64,000 bases of DNA from Rotaria socialis (lineage: Eukaryota; Rotifera; Eurotatoria; Philodinida; Philodinidae), in the NCBI GenBank assembly GCA_905331475.1, contig CAJNYU010000027.1, positions 62,001 through 126,000 of the forward strand. Direction: 5' to 3'. This document shows, piece by piece, positions 48,569 to 60,412 of this stretch. Both the position numbers and the translations under genes were made by a program. Within the stretch, counting starts at the first letter, position 1. Each line of letters begins with the position of its first letter. The notes beneath the pieces were generated by a model. It did no database searches and was not told the origin of the DNA. It saw nothing but the letters and a program-made list of their open reading frames with translations.

Positions 48569-51500
48569 GGTTTAAACTATTTTTCTATAAAAAAAGACAG
48601 TCGAAATTTTCCATTCAGGTTCTCATTGAAAAACATAAAGATGAAAAAGTATATTTTCTCTCTCATTTGATTATACTTCAGCCAAAGAATGTTTATTTTA
48701 GTTGTATGTTGAAGGTTAAATTATATGTAGTTGTGTCAGTGTACTTTAATGTTTCGAACTGATTGTGAGAAGAATAAACATTGCACAGAACAAGAAAAAA
48801 CATGAGAACAGAATAAAAAAAGCAGGTAGCGATTGTAACATAGAAAGAAATGTTTTGGACCAATTCTCTTCACTACTAAATTAGCAATGGACGCCATTGT
48901 CAGTTAAAATTACTAGGGAATCCATTGTTTCTTAATGACAAAATTAAAATTCTTTGCGAAACCAATAATAATTCAATTTGAAGATTATACTAAAGCGACG
49001 AAATTTCAGTAGATTAGCATGTGATGACGTTTTAGACTTCTAACAATGACTTTGAAAATGACCTATTTTCCAGCTCTAGAAATATTAGTTAACTCGCGTT
49101 ACTTTTCCAGAAAAAAATCAAGAAAAGAAAAATTTTACTTCAATAAAGAAAGAAAGAAAGAATAACCATTCATTTTCTCTCTGTTTTAATATAGTATGCA
49201 AATAAATTGAATGTTCGTCGTTGATAACTACTAAATTATCTCATTCTCTACGACACCATCTCATAATGCAGGAGCTATATTCCAAACAATACCACAGCTG
49301 GTCTAGTTAACAGTCAACCGAAATGATTAAAATTAAAGCTCTACGCGTTTTGAAACAAAAAGGTAACAATCATACTCGTTTAAAGTTACTCTGTCGATGT
49401 TTCCATAGTGTTTGTCGTTCAATCTTTGACGTTTTTACTAGTCGAATTTATTCATATTCTATTTCAAAATGACTTGATGTTTAACGAATATTGGAAGGAT
49501 TATCAGCGGAGTAGAAGCTCAAGTAGATTACCTTTTATTCTGGTCAAAGCTGCAAAAATATAATTGTTAGAGAGTTGGATTGTTACAGTTTTTTTACTTA
49601 TGTACCCATGATTACTCAACACTTTTGTCCATTGGATAGTCTTGCTTTTTTGAAAAAAAACTCCCCGAATAAATCGTCTATCTGCATGCTGAAGCATTCG
49701 CCGCCAAAATTTTTATTTCTTATATTAATGTCTCAGTGGAAAATTTATATTGATATATCGTTCAATCACGAGTTCTCAAGTAATTTAGTTGAAACTAATT
49801 CCTTCAATTGTTTGCCGAAACGAATGGAAAGTTTCATTCAAAATACGTGCGTGGCACTACGTATTCGATTTCATATGAACGAAGATTCCGGCGCTGCTTA
49901 TGGCTCAGTGATCAACATTAATTTTCTTTAATTATTCCACCTATGTATGTAAAATGTGAAATAAGAAAAAATAAAATGTTGACGATGAAAGAAAAAAGAG
50001 GCATGTCGCGATCGATGTTAGAAGCGGGCGTCTACTCTTTCACACACAAATATGATGATTACGAAATTCAAGAAAAGCAATATGCACAGTAGAAATAAAG
50101 CAGCCGCGAGAAAGAGAACACCATGTGATTGCTCAAGAAAAGCAAAGAAATACGGAAAAGTCGCAATAACCATTCAAATCAGCGTGTTGAAAAGGTTTTC
50201 TGCGTACCTACATTTGAGTACATGCATGTAGAAAGAAGGAAAGCGCTACATTTCGTTTCTCCATTAAATAAATAAGACGCATCGTGTTGTTTTGTATCCT
50301 TGTGTACACTACTTTATAATCGAAAACAGATCGATCTATTGTTGAACAAAAAGACAAACTGAATCTGCTAGTCTCAACTCTTGATTTTCAATAATTGAAT
50401 TCATCTCAATAGTTTCAAATTGTAGGTGATGCGTCTGATAAATTGTTAATTAAATAATAAATGCAAATTTTAAGCTTGTCGACAAGTTTCGTGTTATTTA
50501 TTTAGATAATAAAACACCCATCAAGAATCTGTATTACAATTTATAAGCACCATCGGAAAGTTAAAAGTGTAGGAAAAAATAAAATAGGAAAGTTCAAGTA
50601 GAAGAAAAAAATTAGATAAACTGCTAGAGGAAGAACCGAGTCGAATTGCTATTCAATGGAACAAAGTCGTATCGCATTTAAATGTGTCATACAAGGAATC
50701 GGTGACGAATAAGTGTTGTATTTGTAATGATAATGAGGATTTTAGAATTGCGTTTATTTTAATTTTATTCGCAAAAGATTATTGACTGTTAGATAAAATA
50801 TCGGTATGTATTCGACGTCTTTGATCCGATTGGATTTGAAAAAACAGGTATTGACACAATAATCATTGTTTTCAATAATTTATTAACCACATTTTTAAAT
50901 ATTAGCGATATTAATTTCGATAAAATAAGCTACGCCTATTTTATGACCAGAAAATACGTAGCCTGTGTCATGTCGGATTAATTATAATTGCCAGTTTTTA
51001 TGGTAACAAATGAGTTATTGATTTTGTTAGATTTAAACGCTTTTAGAGATTATCGGTATTACGGATACCAAAAAACGATGTAAATATTTCAACTGAAGAA
51101 TCAGAAATTTAATTGGAAAAGCTTTCATATGGGAACAGTATGTAAACTGAATGAACATCGTCTTGTCATCATTTACTGGTATTCTTTTTTTTTCTTGGTA
51201 TGTAAGTAACATACCAGAGATGTTCGATTCCAGAAGTCGAATTTTAAAAAAACGATCTTTCGGAGAGTGTCACTCTTTCCATTGGGACGAGTAACTTTAT
51301 CTAAAGTTCGAGAACATTGACAGCTGCTAATCTGAAAATTATTTTCGAAATTTTATTTTCTATTCATCTAAACGATTCAAGAACTTCTTATTCGAACATC
51401 TCTGGACAAAAGGCATAAAACTACTCAATTACCGACATAAAATATATAATATTGCCCAATAAACTGTCTTAATCTTGTTTCCAACAAAAAATATTTCTTG

Positions 51501-51723
51501 ACAACTGAGGTACGGCTGACCAATACCAAATATTTTTTCTCCCGATTTGCATCGTTAGAATCTATCATCGTGTAAGGCTATTCAATTGACAGCACACGAT
51601 GACTACTAAACTATCTTAATATGGTAGTATTGCGACAAAAAAAAATAGCAGGACATCAAACCAATTATCTCGAACCTGCAAAATATTATACAGTTTATAA
51701 TTGCCTTCTCAAATAATTTCTAG
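48569..51723. other. Intergenic region, mostly featureless
   Basis: About 3.1 kb. A frame at 49575-49931 (118 codons) is Ser/Phe-rich with no recognised family, and I do not call it. An AAAG microsatellite lies near 49145-49162. A hAT-like inverted-repeat pair at 51215-51404 is listed separately. Confidence 0.45.
51215..51404. mobile_element. Degenerate inverted-repeat element with CAGAGATGTTCGA ends
   Basis: CAGAGATGTTCGA at 51215 is inverted at the right end (TCGAACATCTCTG, ending 51404). The tips fit the YAGNG hAT-type consensus. The flanking octamers do not match, so it is old or truncated. Non-coding. Confidence 0.45.
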
Positions 51724-52364
51724 ATGAAAATGCATTATCAACAGGAAAACATGTGCTCGATTTAGTATATGGTCAAGGACATCATACACGACGATTGCAA
51801 GCGTTAAATTATAATTATATTCTTGGTGTTGATATCAGTTCAGAAATGATCAAGCTCGCTCTCGAAGTTGAAAATGAAGACCCAAAAATATTTACCATAT
51901 TGTTGCTGACGCGAAAAGCCTAAGGATTTAGCCGCCGCTTCCTATTTACTCAATTTTGCCCGCACATGAAAAAATCTTGTTGAAATGGCACGTACAATCT
52001 ATGCAAAGCTTGGTGACAACAAACAATTTATCGGTGTGACATTAAATGCCATTGGCGGTAAAGATTCATTCGACAAACAAAAATACGGCGTTTTTTAGGC
52101 ATGTTAACATTCTGTTGCATGATGGGCCAATACAGGATAGCACAGAAGTATTCGTTGCTTTGTACAACAGAAAAAAATGAACCGACATGCACATTTACAA
52201 CCTATTATCTCTCACCCTGCACTCATGAACATGTATTTAAAGAAGCAGGTTTTAAAACTTTCGAATAGGTAAATTATCAATGCAATCCTGACGAACTCAA
52301 TAAGGCATTCTATGAGGATTTAATTAAGTGCGCTAACGGAATTGGTAAACTAGCAACTAGATAA
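51724..52364 (+). pseudogene. Decayed class I SAM-dependent methyltransferase
   Basis: After an acceptor (AATAATTTCTAG) the frame reads GKHVLDLVYGQGHHTRRLQA, NYILGVDISSEMIKLALEVE and then breaks. Recognisable pieces continue in other frames: KNLVEMARTIYAKLGDNKQF, KNEPTCTFTTYYLSPCTHEH, VFKEAGFKTFE and ELNKAFYEDLIKCANGIGKL. Motif I, normally GxGxG within VLDLGCGxG, reads VLDLVYGQG, so the SAM-binding glycine loop is damaged. Stops occur within the interior (for example about 52096-52098 and 52267-52269), together with at least one frameshift near 51915-51970. It is a relic of a small-molecule type methyltransferase, possibly of foreign origin. Confidence 0.72.
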
Positions 52365-53075
52365 TTATATTCATTTTAAAATTTCCTATACTGACTGCAA
52401 AAGAAGTCGTGCGATACAGATTCATAAAATATGGTAAAAAATGTCATGATGATTTTTCTAAACTAGAATCTGTGAGTAGTTGCCTCTTCATCGATAACAT
52501 TCAGACATACTGTGCATTACAATAGACTTACACATTAACGTCTGCGTGAAGCTATTCATTTAAAAAAACACGAGACAACTCTTTCTCAAATAGTTTATCT
52601 CAATAAATTGTACGCTGTCTATAAGATATGAAACATCTCTGCCAATATCTAGACTTCTTCAAGCGTAATATATCGTTAATGACAATGTTAAAATTTATCA
52701 TTTATGATCAATATAATTAATCAAACTTAATATTGCTCTTCGATAAAAAGAATATTATCGAAGATTTTGTAAAGGTTTACTGAATGTAATTGAACACATC
52801 TAAATAAATACAATCACAGTACGCAGCAATTACAAGACATGACCTTTCTCAAAGCCGATATATGCGGGATCAAAGTTTTTCTTAGTATCGGTTCCAATCC
52901 CACACATATTTATATCAAAGACAATACATTTAAGTAGATAGTTTATTTCTTTCGTAACTCTTTAGCTTAGTTTTTCTTTAAAACTACTGCGAATCAGAAA
53001 AAGGAAAATAAAAACAAAAGTATTCGCCGCCCAAAAACAAAAATATAACAGACACATGTTTTTTTCACACGATGG
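52365..53075. other. Intergenic region, no gene seen
   Basis: About 700 bp of AT-rich sequence between the methyltransferase relic and the 3' end of the Thr-rich membrane protein. Nothing recognisable. Confidence 0.5.
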
Positions 53076-53534
53076 CTAAACACTGCTTTTTACAGGTGTA
53101 TAGACTCGTTTTAAATGTTTACGATAGGCACGTCGTGTGCCTAAAATGTTCTTGTGATAAAGACTGTTCATTTTAACAAACAGATTTATCATTGCAAGAA
53201 AATGAATCGGAATCATAACACTAGTAATAATAACTGCTGAAATAGCTACAGGTTGTACACATGCAAGTTCCATATCTTTTGGATAGATAACCACAGCATT
53301 TGAAATATATTGTGTTGTTGTAGTCGTTCCTGTCGTAGCTAAACAAAAAATTATATTCGGTGTGAATTTATTAGGAATTGTTTTGTTTATCAGTTACTTG
53401 TAGTAGCTGATGTTGTTGTTGTAGTTGTTGCTGAAGTCGATGTCGTCGCTGTTGTTGACGTTGATGTCGATGTTATGTAAACAGGAACACCAGTAGTTGT
53501 AAAAAGTGTGTTATATGTTGTAGTACCTTGAACC
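53076..53534 (-). CDS. Thr-rich single-pass membrane protein, partial (3' exons)
   Basis: Two minus-strand exons join in phase across an intron at about 53340-53396. The upstream exon is almost pure Thr/Ser/Ala (ITSTSTSTTATTSTSATTTT), a mucin-like extracellular stalk. It is preceded by an acceptor (TTTTTCGTCTAG), so further 5' exons must exist towards or beyond the N gap. The downstream exon has a juxtamembrane segment (YISNAVVIYPKDMELACV), a transmembrane helix (AISAVIITSVMIPIHFLAMI) and a basic cytoplasmic tail (GTRRAYRKHLKRVYTPVKSS). The family is not recognised. The bulk of any ligand-binding ectodomain is missing, so function cannot be assigned. Confidence 0.6.
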
Positions 53535-53906
53535 TAGACGAAAAATAAATGTTGCAATACCCGATATCTAGACTACGACTAGATCGTCATCCGATGTATT
53601 TAAGTGAAGATGGGTTTCGTTAAAAAGGATGTTTCTGATTCGTGTACACGATGAAGGCGTACGTGCAAAGAGTGTCACTGGAGTTTTTTTTTACAAATTC
53701 AATCGGAATACGTAAGGTTCTTATGCAAAAAGAATCAAATTGACGAGAGAAGTTTAACAAAAATGGATTGTAGGTGTAAGTGATGTTGTAATCAGAGACG
53801 TGCACAGGACATAATATTTTCTCCTGCCCTTCCTTGTCCTGTTGCTCACCTTGATCCTGGCGGGCGGCAGGACAGGACAAAAATCTAAATCTCATCCGGT
53901 CCTGTT

Positions 53907-54006
53907 NNNNNNNNNNNNNNNNNNNNNNNNNNNNNNNNNNNNNNNNNNNNNNNNNNNNNNNNNNNNNNNNNNNNNNNNNNNNNNNNNNNNNNNNNNNNNN
54001 NNNNNN
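53907..54006. other. Assembly gap (100 N)
   Basis: Exactly 100 N, the conventional placeholder for a gap of unknown size. The left flank is GC-rich AGGACAGGACAAA / CATCCGGTCCTGTT sequence, a likely dispersed repeat that may have broken the assembly. Confidence 0.95.
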
Positions 54007-54807
54007 CAAAGATAAAAGACTCTGACACTTACTTGATTCAATTCAAATCCCACTCTCAATTCAAAAAACAACAAAACTTATTAATACTTTTTCGATAAAT
54101 ATAAATTTCAGATATTTTAAGCGAGCTCGACAAAGTGTTTCATGATGTGGCTGCGGAAAAGCTAGTAGATTGACGCCATTTTCGACAATCATTGCAACTT
54201 TTCTAATCTAGAGGATGTGTAAATATTCTGAAAGTTGTCAAACAGTGTAGTCTTAACTAGAATGGCTTCTCTGAGTGAGGCGACTAGCCGGCTCAATTAT
54301 TAATGTGCTTCGCTCTTGTGATTGTAGTGTTCCATTCAAATGTTGCATGATTCAATTTTCAATTTATTAAACTTTGTAAGATTCAACCAAAAAGAATTTT
54401 CAAACCCACGCGCATCAACAAGTATAGGGTCCGTTCATTTTGAATTTATTTGCACCTTTACTGAACTCCTTACAATTTTTTGCTAGATAAGCCATGGTTC
54501 CCAAGTACTTATAAGATTTATTAGGAGATAAATATTCGGATAAATAGAATTTTAGCTGATAAGCCAAAATAAAGTCGTAATGCTTCTAAGAAACTGCTGA
54601 CACACTTCGTGTAAACCAGAGGTTTTCATGAAACATATTTGATCTCCTGGTGTTGAAAGTCATCTACGGCATGGAGTTTACAGAAATAATTACTCCGTGA
54701 AATGAATTATAGTGCAATATTACAACCAACCAAACTTGTTTTATGCTAAGTTCTCCTTAAGCAATGAAACAACAATACAGGGAGGTGAGCGACTAGTCGT
54801 TCGTCGG

Positions 54808-54826
54808 CGCCCCATAGGGGCGCCAC
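54808..54826. repeat. Perfect GC-rich hairpin
   Basis: GGCGCCCCATAGGGGCGCC: two 8-base arms around ATA. An outer GTGAG / CTCAC pair extends it (about 54787-54832). The GC content stands out sharply from the AT-rich flanks. Probably a mobile-element fragment. Confidence 0.5.
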
Positions 54827-55284
54827 TCACGGCTAGCCGTTTGCACAAAATCGGAAATGCGTGAAAAAGACCGTTAGTAGCTACTACTGTAAGATATTAA
54901 ACATAGAAAAAATATATCTATCTCATCATCAGTGAGTCGCACACTTGCGAAACGATGCATTCTGCAAAAATCAGTGACGGAAAATGCGACGTGCTAAAGT
55001 CCCTCAATTCATCATAGACTAGATCGAACTGGAAAAATCACAAAGCATTAATTGCACACCTCACTTAAACCAGTTATTTTTCCTGGAATCAAGATGTTCA
55101 CTAGTTAAGCATACTACTGTCAAATATCCATCTGCAAAACGAAAATACTTTGCATCGAATTTTCACTTACTCATCAACTTCCTTCATTTTAAAAACGAGC
55201 TCTATTTTTCAAATTGTGCTACAGATCTCAGAGCACTGATCTTTGTTTACTGAAAAATCAACTAAACAATTTTGAAAAACTGAT

Positions 55285-55437
55285 CTCGGATTCGAATTCC
55301 CCGACCCTGATTACCCTCGGTCAAACTTTATAAAAAACAATTTTTTTCCTAAAAAAGTATTTCGGGGTCCTAAAAAGTTTCAAACTCAAAATTCTAAAAA
55401 AGTAACCTCGGATTCGGATTCCCCGACCCTGATTACC
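55285..55437. repeat. Two-copy 122-bp tandem repeat
   Basis: CTCGGATTCGAATTCCCCGA followed by CCCTGATTACC at 55285 recurs at 55407 as CTCGGATTCGGATTCCCCGA followed by CCCTGATTACC, a period of 122 bp. The inter-copy sequence also repeats AAAAAGT/TCTAAAAA motifs loosely. Likely a fragment of a tandem or transposon-internal repeat. Confidence 0.55.
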
Positions 55438-55503
55438 TGTGGGGGATCTTTTTCGGAGAGCGGCGCTGAAATTTTCATTGGTTTAGTGGATACTGAAATC
55501 TGA

Positions 55504-55995
55504 TTGGCTTGTCAAACAAACATACAAACTTTAAAGATATTTAAGCTGCGAATAACCCTTTCTTTCAGAAAAGGGAATAATAACACTCAGTTAAAAGCTA
55601 TCATATTACATAGATATCTTGTTTATCTTAAACTGAATTATATCTGGGAATCAGAAGCTAATTCAGGAGATTTTAGTCTTGCTATTTCCTTCTTGCTTGA
55701 TAACAGAAATGGTTTACGACATATAAAACTGTTTCTAACATGGCATCTGGAAATAGTTGAGTCTATCGACTATATGAAATCATTGATAAAGATTTTATCA
55801 ACATTTAAACACTGTAAACAATTTATATCAATTGTGATCTATAGTTGTACATTTACAAATCAATCTTACAAACATAGTAAAACAATGTCTCTAGAACATG
55901 ATTTTCGAAAGAATATTGATCTTATATTTGAACGAAATTTTCATCTTGAATGTGATTCCAATAGCCATGGTTTGAACAAATTACAAATAATTTAA
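55504..55995 (+). CDS. Hypothetical 163-codon open frame, weak
   Basis: An intact frame of 163 codons with a mixed, protein-like composition (YLVYLKLNYIWESEANSGDF, FLLDNRNGLRHIKLFL) in a repeat-rich tract. The track's first residue is not a good ATG (the frame opens at TTG), and the nearest in-frame ATG is internal. The Leu-rich pattern is reminiscent of the F-box/LRR-like families expanded in rotifers, but I cannot assign it. It could be a fragment of a decayed gene. Confidence 0.25.
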   Translation: MACQTNIQTLKIFKLRITLSFRKGNNNTQLKAIILHRYLVYLKLNYIWESEANSGDFSLAISFLLDNRNGLRHIKLFLTWHLEIVESIDYMKSLIKILSTFKHCKQFISIVIYSCTFTNQSYKHSKTMSLEHDFRKNIDLIFERNFHLECDSNSHGLNKLQII

Positions 55996-56167
55996 AATAG
56001 ATTTGTACGTGCTTTTGTTTTGACAAATAATTAATTTACTAGAAATATTTTTCAATATTAAATGGTTTCTGTTCACTTAAATACGAGTTCTTTCTCATGT
56101 TTATTGCAATAGTTAAATATTTGGGACGTGAGCGTGCGAGTAGGCAATTGCTCAATTACATCTATCC

Positions 56168-56181
56168 ATCACACCCACACC
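56168..56181 (-). repeat. Short telomere-like tract
   Basis: On the minus strand GGTGTGGGTGTG, two partial TGTGGG units. It follows an ATCTATCCATC segment resembling the ATCCACACC side of the related tracts at 57.6 and 61.4 kb. Confidence 0.35.
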
Positions 56182-56408
56182 GTCCTTTAACACATATAGT
56201 TCATACGGAAAGAAAATATATTATATTTCAGATAGTCAATTATTTTGCTTTTCCATTCTATGGAAAATGATCAGATATGGTTTAAAATAGTGGTGCGTGT
56301 TTTATTGAAATAATAAAGATTTTAGTGAATTATGCAACTAATAAAATCTACAGATTTGCCAATAAGAGTCTGCTTTTACAGTCGTTATTAGGTGTAGTTG
56401 CCATCGTC

Positions 56409-57082
56409 TCATTGCTCACTACCGGGTCCCACTTGGCCTTCTCCATACTTCTCCTTCGCCAACGCGTGTGCTTGATGGATGGCCTGAATCTTCAGCTTCT
56501 CACGGTCGAGAAAGTCGAGACCTTGTGTTTCGACTAAGTTGTCCGCCTCGGCAGCCGCGAAACCAGCCAATAGCTCTTTCATCTTGCCATGAGACACTGT
56601 CTCACCTGTGTCACGACAGTGATCTTCATATGCTTTCATGGCTAGATAAATGAGAAAAACAAAGAAGTTCAAGATAGCAAATCTGGCGGGGATGTCAATT
56701 TATATATTTAATTTATATTTCACGTATCATAAATCCATTAATACTGAAAAACGTGCACTATGAGAAAAATGTAGAATAATATGCGTCTAATCATCATTTT
56801 AAAGTATGCCTCACAGTAATTACGTTGTTGAACTACTGGAGGCACACTTAGATCGAACTTCGACACGAATTAATTATTGTTTTCACTAGGGAAATTTTGA
56901 CAAGATGATTTCAATCAGGAATTGAGAAATATGTTTTCTCTTGCGTAACCTTCGGACTTACCAGCAAAACCAGCAGCACCAGCAACTAACTCGTGGGTCC
57001 ACGAGCTTTTGTGATCTGGTTCATCTGCATATACATTATTGTAGGCATCCTCACTGTCGCTTAAACTCAATGCCGGTGCCAT
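56409..57082 (-). CDS. CipC-like protein (DUF3759), fungal-type
   Basis: Two exons on the minus strand with one intron of about 320 bp (about 56643-56961) that joins in phase to about 116 aa. The sequence has a short acidic leader (MAPALSLSDSEDAYNNVY), then HKSSWTHELVAGAAGFAAMK, AYEDHCRDTG, GKMKELLAGFAAAEADNLVE and TQGLDFLDREKLKIQAIHQA. HELVAGAAGFxAxKAYE, KELLAGFA and ETxGLDxxDxEK are the hallmarks of the CipC/antibiotic-response family known mainly from ascomycete and basidiomycete fungi, where members are induced by stress or antibiotics. Biochemical function is unknown. Its presence in an animal-like contig, with an intron, suggests an older horizontal transfer that has been domesticated. 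Confidence 0.82.
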
Positions 57083-57631
57083 AATGTTTTTATTTGAAAT
57101 GTGAAAAATCAGAAGGATACGGTTCTTACGATTCCTTTCTTGCCTTGCGTCTCTTGTTTAGTTACTTCTATTTTCTAACGAGAGCAGTTTCTATTTGTTC
57201 TCGAACAATTCATGTTTGATAAGTATACGTCATTTAAATAGAAATAATGAATGTATCGTCAAGTAGGCTAGGCAGCTGTAACAGGACAACATTATAGAGA
57301 AAGGTAGCGACTTTCAGTCTTGCTTTTTTCTTTTTATATTCTTTCTCTCCGGAGAACGACAGAATCATACCGTCTCGCTCGCTATGAGTGCTACACCAAT
57401 TTCTTTATACATGCGTGTAACTGAAAAGCTTTGCCGAGGATAAAACTTTTTCGTGAACAACCCGGCGTCAGTTTAGTCCGATTCAATAGAATAAGTGAGA
57501 GGAAATTCATACTCATACCCAGTCAGACAAGTATCTTTAAAAAACAAGTTAAAATAAGTTAGAATAATATTAAAATGTCGTTTCAATGATTTCGTTAACG
57601 CATTTTAATGTATTAGAGGTTCCTTGATGGA

Positions 57632-57682
57632 TATGGGTGTTGATGTAGGTCGAAGGGGTTTACACCCATCCACACCTACACT
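57632..57682. repeat. Telomere-like hairpin element
   Basis: GGATATGGGTGTTGATGTAG is followed about 15 bp later by the inverted TTTACACCCATCCACACCTA. The right arm on the minus strand reads GTAGGTGTGGATGGGTG, related to TGTGGG. It has the same layout as 58398-58450. Confidence 0.5.
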
Positions 57683-58397
57683 TCGATTCGTAGTAAAATG
57701 CACAACTTTCACGTCATTCTCAAAAAAGATTTCATTTTTGGAATAGCTTAGTTCTGACTAAGATGTAAAAAAATGAAATTCGGTAATCTTTGGCGATACC
57801 CAAAAAGAAAAGAATAGAAAGAAATGGGAACAGATGATATCATCATTGGCACACAAGTTATGATAAATATTTGAAATACCTGAAAGTGAATTATTGAGAG
57901 ACAAATTTCTTGTTGGAAATGTCTATATTTATAAAAATTTATATATTTGACGAGGATCCTACAATCAATTTTGACAGGATTGCTATATTCGATATGATCT
58001 ATCATTAAATCCTGATGATATCTGCCACAACATTTGAGAATAGCTTGAAAGTACGTCCAACATTCTCTTCTTGAATCTCAAAGCTTCTTTTGCATAATCT
58101 TCACGTATAAATACCTTCGATTATTGTAAATCTATGATGAATAAACCTTGCATGTTGTTGATAAAATTAACGATGAATAAAATGAAAAAAGATATTGGCA
58201 TCATTTAGAACTGTAGAAAGTTTTGTACTCAATTGAAGAAAACAAAAAAAACAGCATCTATACCAATCAATTCATATGGATAATATTACAAATATTCAGT
58301 TCATTGATTCAAATATTTATATCAAAAACTCTAATGCTTTTAATTATATATGAAAAGAATTTTTTAGTAATAAAACGAATTAAAATAACGATCAAAA

Positions 58398-58450
58398 GGG
58401 TGTGGATGGATATGAGTGTTATAAGAAGACTGACACCCACACCCACACCC
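58398..58450. repeat. Telomere-like hairpin element with two TGTGGG units
   Basis: GGGTGTGGATGGATATGAGT on the left is inverted on the right as CACCCACACCCACACCC (58434 on), whose complement GGGTGTGGGTGTGGGTG contains two perfect TGTGGG telomeric hexamers. About 20 bp of loop separates the arms. Confidence 0.55.
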
Positions 58451-59310
58451 TATTCTCACATAGTTTGGGTGTATCCTTGAAAATTTTTGCATACCTTCTG
58501 AACAGTTTTATGAATAGCTTATACGCATTTTGAACATGTAAATGATTTGTTTTTAAAATATAATGGTCACAACCTTACCACATATCAAAAATGTGTTTTC
58601 GATATCTTTCGAATATACATTTATACGTTTCTGATATATCTACTGAATATTTGAGCTATATCGTTCATCAATTGGTTTATTTTGAGAAGACATATGTCAC
58701 ATACTAGATGGGACACGTAATCCACTTATTATAGGACAAAATTTTCGTCTTTCATTACAACGCTGATCTTGAAGATGCCAGGTTAATGGTATTTTTGGAC
58801 ATAATAGTTGTGTTTTGCGAAGTCAAACACTACATTTGAGTCGTATAATATCTAAGTCGACATCTAAATATTAATGCATTAAAACAACTCAAATTCTTAA
58901 ATTTCTATCAAATGCTATTATACTATTCACAGTAATTCTCGTGAATTTATTGGATTGAAAAGTCTTTAGTCAGTGTATTCGGCTTATAACATCATAGTTA
59001 GATAATGAAAAACGTAAACTCTAATTTACTAACATTTACATTTATGGACAATAAATGAATAATAAAAACAAAAAGATCACTAAAACTGTTATAGTCAAAT
59101 ATGGAATGTACATGAAAAGAACACAGATAATATTGTAAAAAAAACGCCAGTATTGTTCTTGCAGAAACATAATAAAATCAAAAATTCATCTACAACTTGC
59201 CATGGACTTCGATCATCATCATCATAACGAATTGGACATTTTCTAGTTTTTTTGCATCATCTAATAGTGCACTCGAAGAGCTTAAATTTGATATAAAAAC
59301 TGTTGTATAA

Positions 59311-59860
59311 TTGATTTGTTTTATAGATATGACTCATTTTGAAAGAGATTGCTTAAAAGCTCGAATTGTACACATTCCATCAATGTGGCGAACAGACAAA
59401 AGAAAATTACCGCGTGAATCATTTTTTACAAGAGAAAGCACCACTTCGAACGGCATATTATATTTAGTTTCAAAACTATTTGAGATCATTTAAAAGCTGT
59501 GGGTATAAAATATCATAAGAAAAAAAGAGCGCTAAGATATACTGATAATTTGACTCGTCGCTTATATCGCTTATTGTTCAAAGGTGATTTTGAATTAGTT
59601 ATGGACAACGAAAAATATGTTATGTTGCACAATGAATATCTGTACCAAGTAATCGTGTTTTTTATACATTGGATACAAGTACCATATCGCCAGAAATAAA
59701 ATTTTTAAAAAAACTCTAAAATTTGAGCCAAAAATAATAGTTTGGATATGCACTATCTGAAAATGGTGTTTCAAAACCTTTATTTGCCAAGCAAAACCTC
59801 AAAACTGTCCAGTATGACGTCCAATCGAATCTCTTTGGTCAATATTTAATGATATGATGT
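59311..59860 (+). pseudogene. Tc1/mariner (IS630-type) transposase relic
   Basis: Fragments in shifting frames: KKKRALRYTDNLTRRLYRLL, FKGDFELVMDNEKYVMLHNE, then in another frame TISPEIKFLKKL and SENGVSKPLFAKQN. The order and content (DDEKYF-like catalytic Asp block, PxxVKFKKKxKFxPKxxVW, GVSKPLF) match transposases of the Tc1/mariner-IS630 superfamily. Several stops and frameshifts show that it is dead. Terminal repeats were not identified. Confidence 0.6.
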
Positions 59861-60088
59861 ATGAAGGAGGCTGGAAGACAAAAAATTGATCAACGGAAGG
59901 GACAAATTATTAAGAAATAAAAATAAATTGACATGAAAGTTTTACAAGCCATGTTTTCAGGTATCCGGAAGCAAGTTCGTAAAATTTCAGATAAAGAACC
60001 TTGCACAAAGCTTGCTCTTCTTGTTATTTCGAATAACAACAAGGAGTTAAGAGATGGGAAAAATGAGTCCAACAATTTTTGCTGTAGT

Positions 60089-60412
60089 GATCCGAATTAC
60101 CTTACCTAAATTCATAGAATAATCTGAATCACCCCATGTGAGGTAATTCGGATCAGCTTCACACTATTTTTGACATTTTCCCTGATACTTTTTACCAGTA
60201 TAATCGTTTTCGATGATTCTTTCGAGTGTCACTCGTATACGAAAAGCGATGCGATGCGAAGCAAGAATCCGTATCTCCTACTACGAAAAATCTTCAATTG
60301 ATTGGAAAGCACATGTTTTCAGTACGATGTCGGATTACATAATGCTATGCTTCGCATCTGAGAAAGAATAAAAACAAAATGAATTTTCAAAATTTTGATC
60401 CGAATTACCCCA
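60089..60412. repeat. GATCCGAATTACC inverted-repeat cluster
   Basis: GATCCGAATTACCT at 60089 is inverted at 60141-60154 (AGGTAATTCGGATC), and GATCCGAATTACC occurs again in direct orientation at 60397. The 66-bp hairpin and the third copy suggest a degraded transposon terminus. Non-coding. Confidence 0.45.

Larger units (their letters stand above)
53535..56408. other. Repeat-rich intergenic region containing the assembly gap
   Basis: Contains AGGACAGGA-rich sequence just before the gap (53790-53906), the 100-N gap, a perfect GC hairpin at 54808-54826, a 122-bp tandem repeat (55285-55437) and an unsupported frame at 55504-55995. No firm gene. Confidence 0.5.

Noticed and set aside
49575-49931. 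118-codon frame downstream of the TIR gene
   Set aside because: No recognisable motif and no supporting splice structure, in AT-rich sequence.
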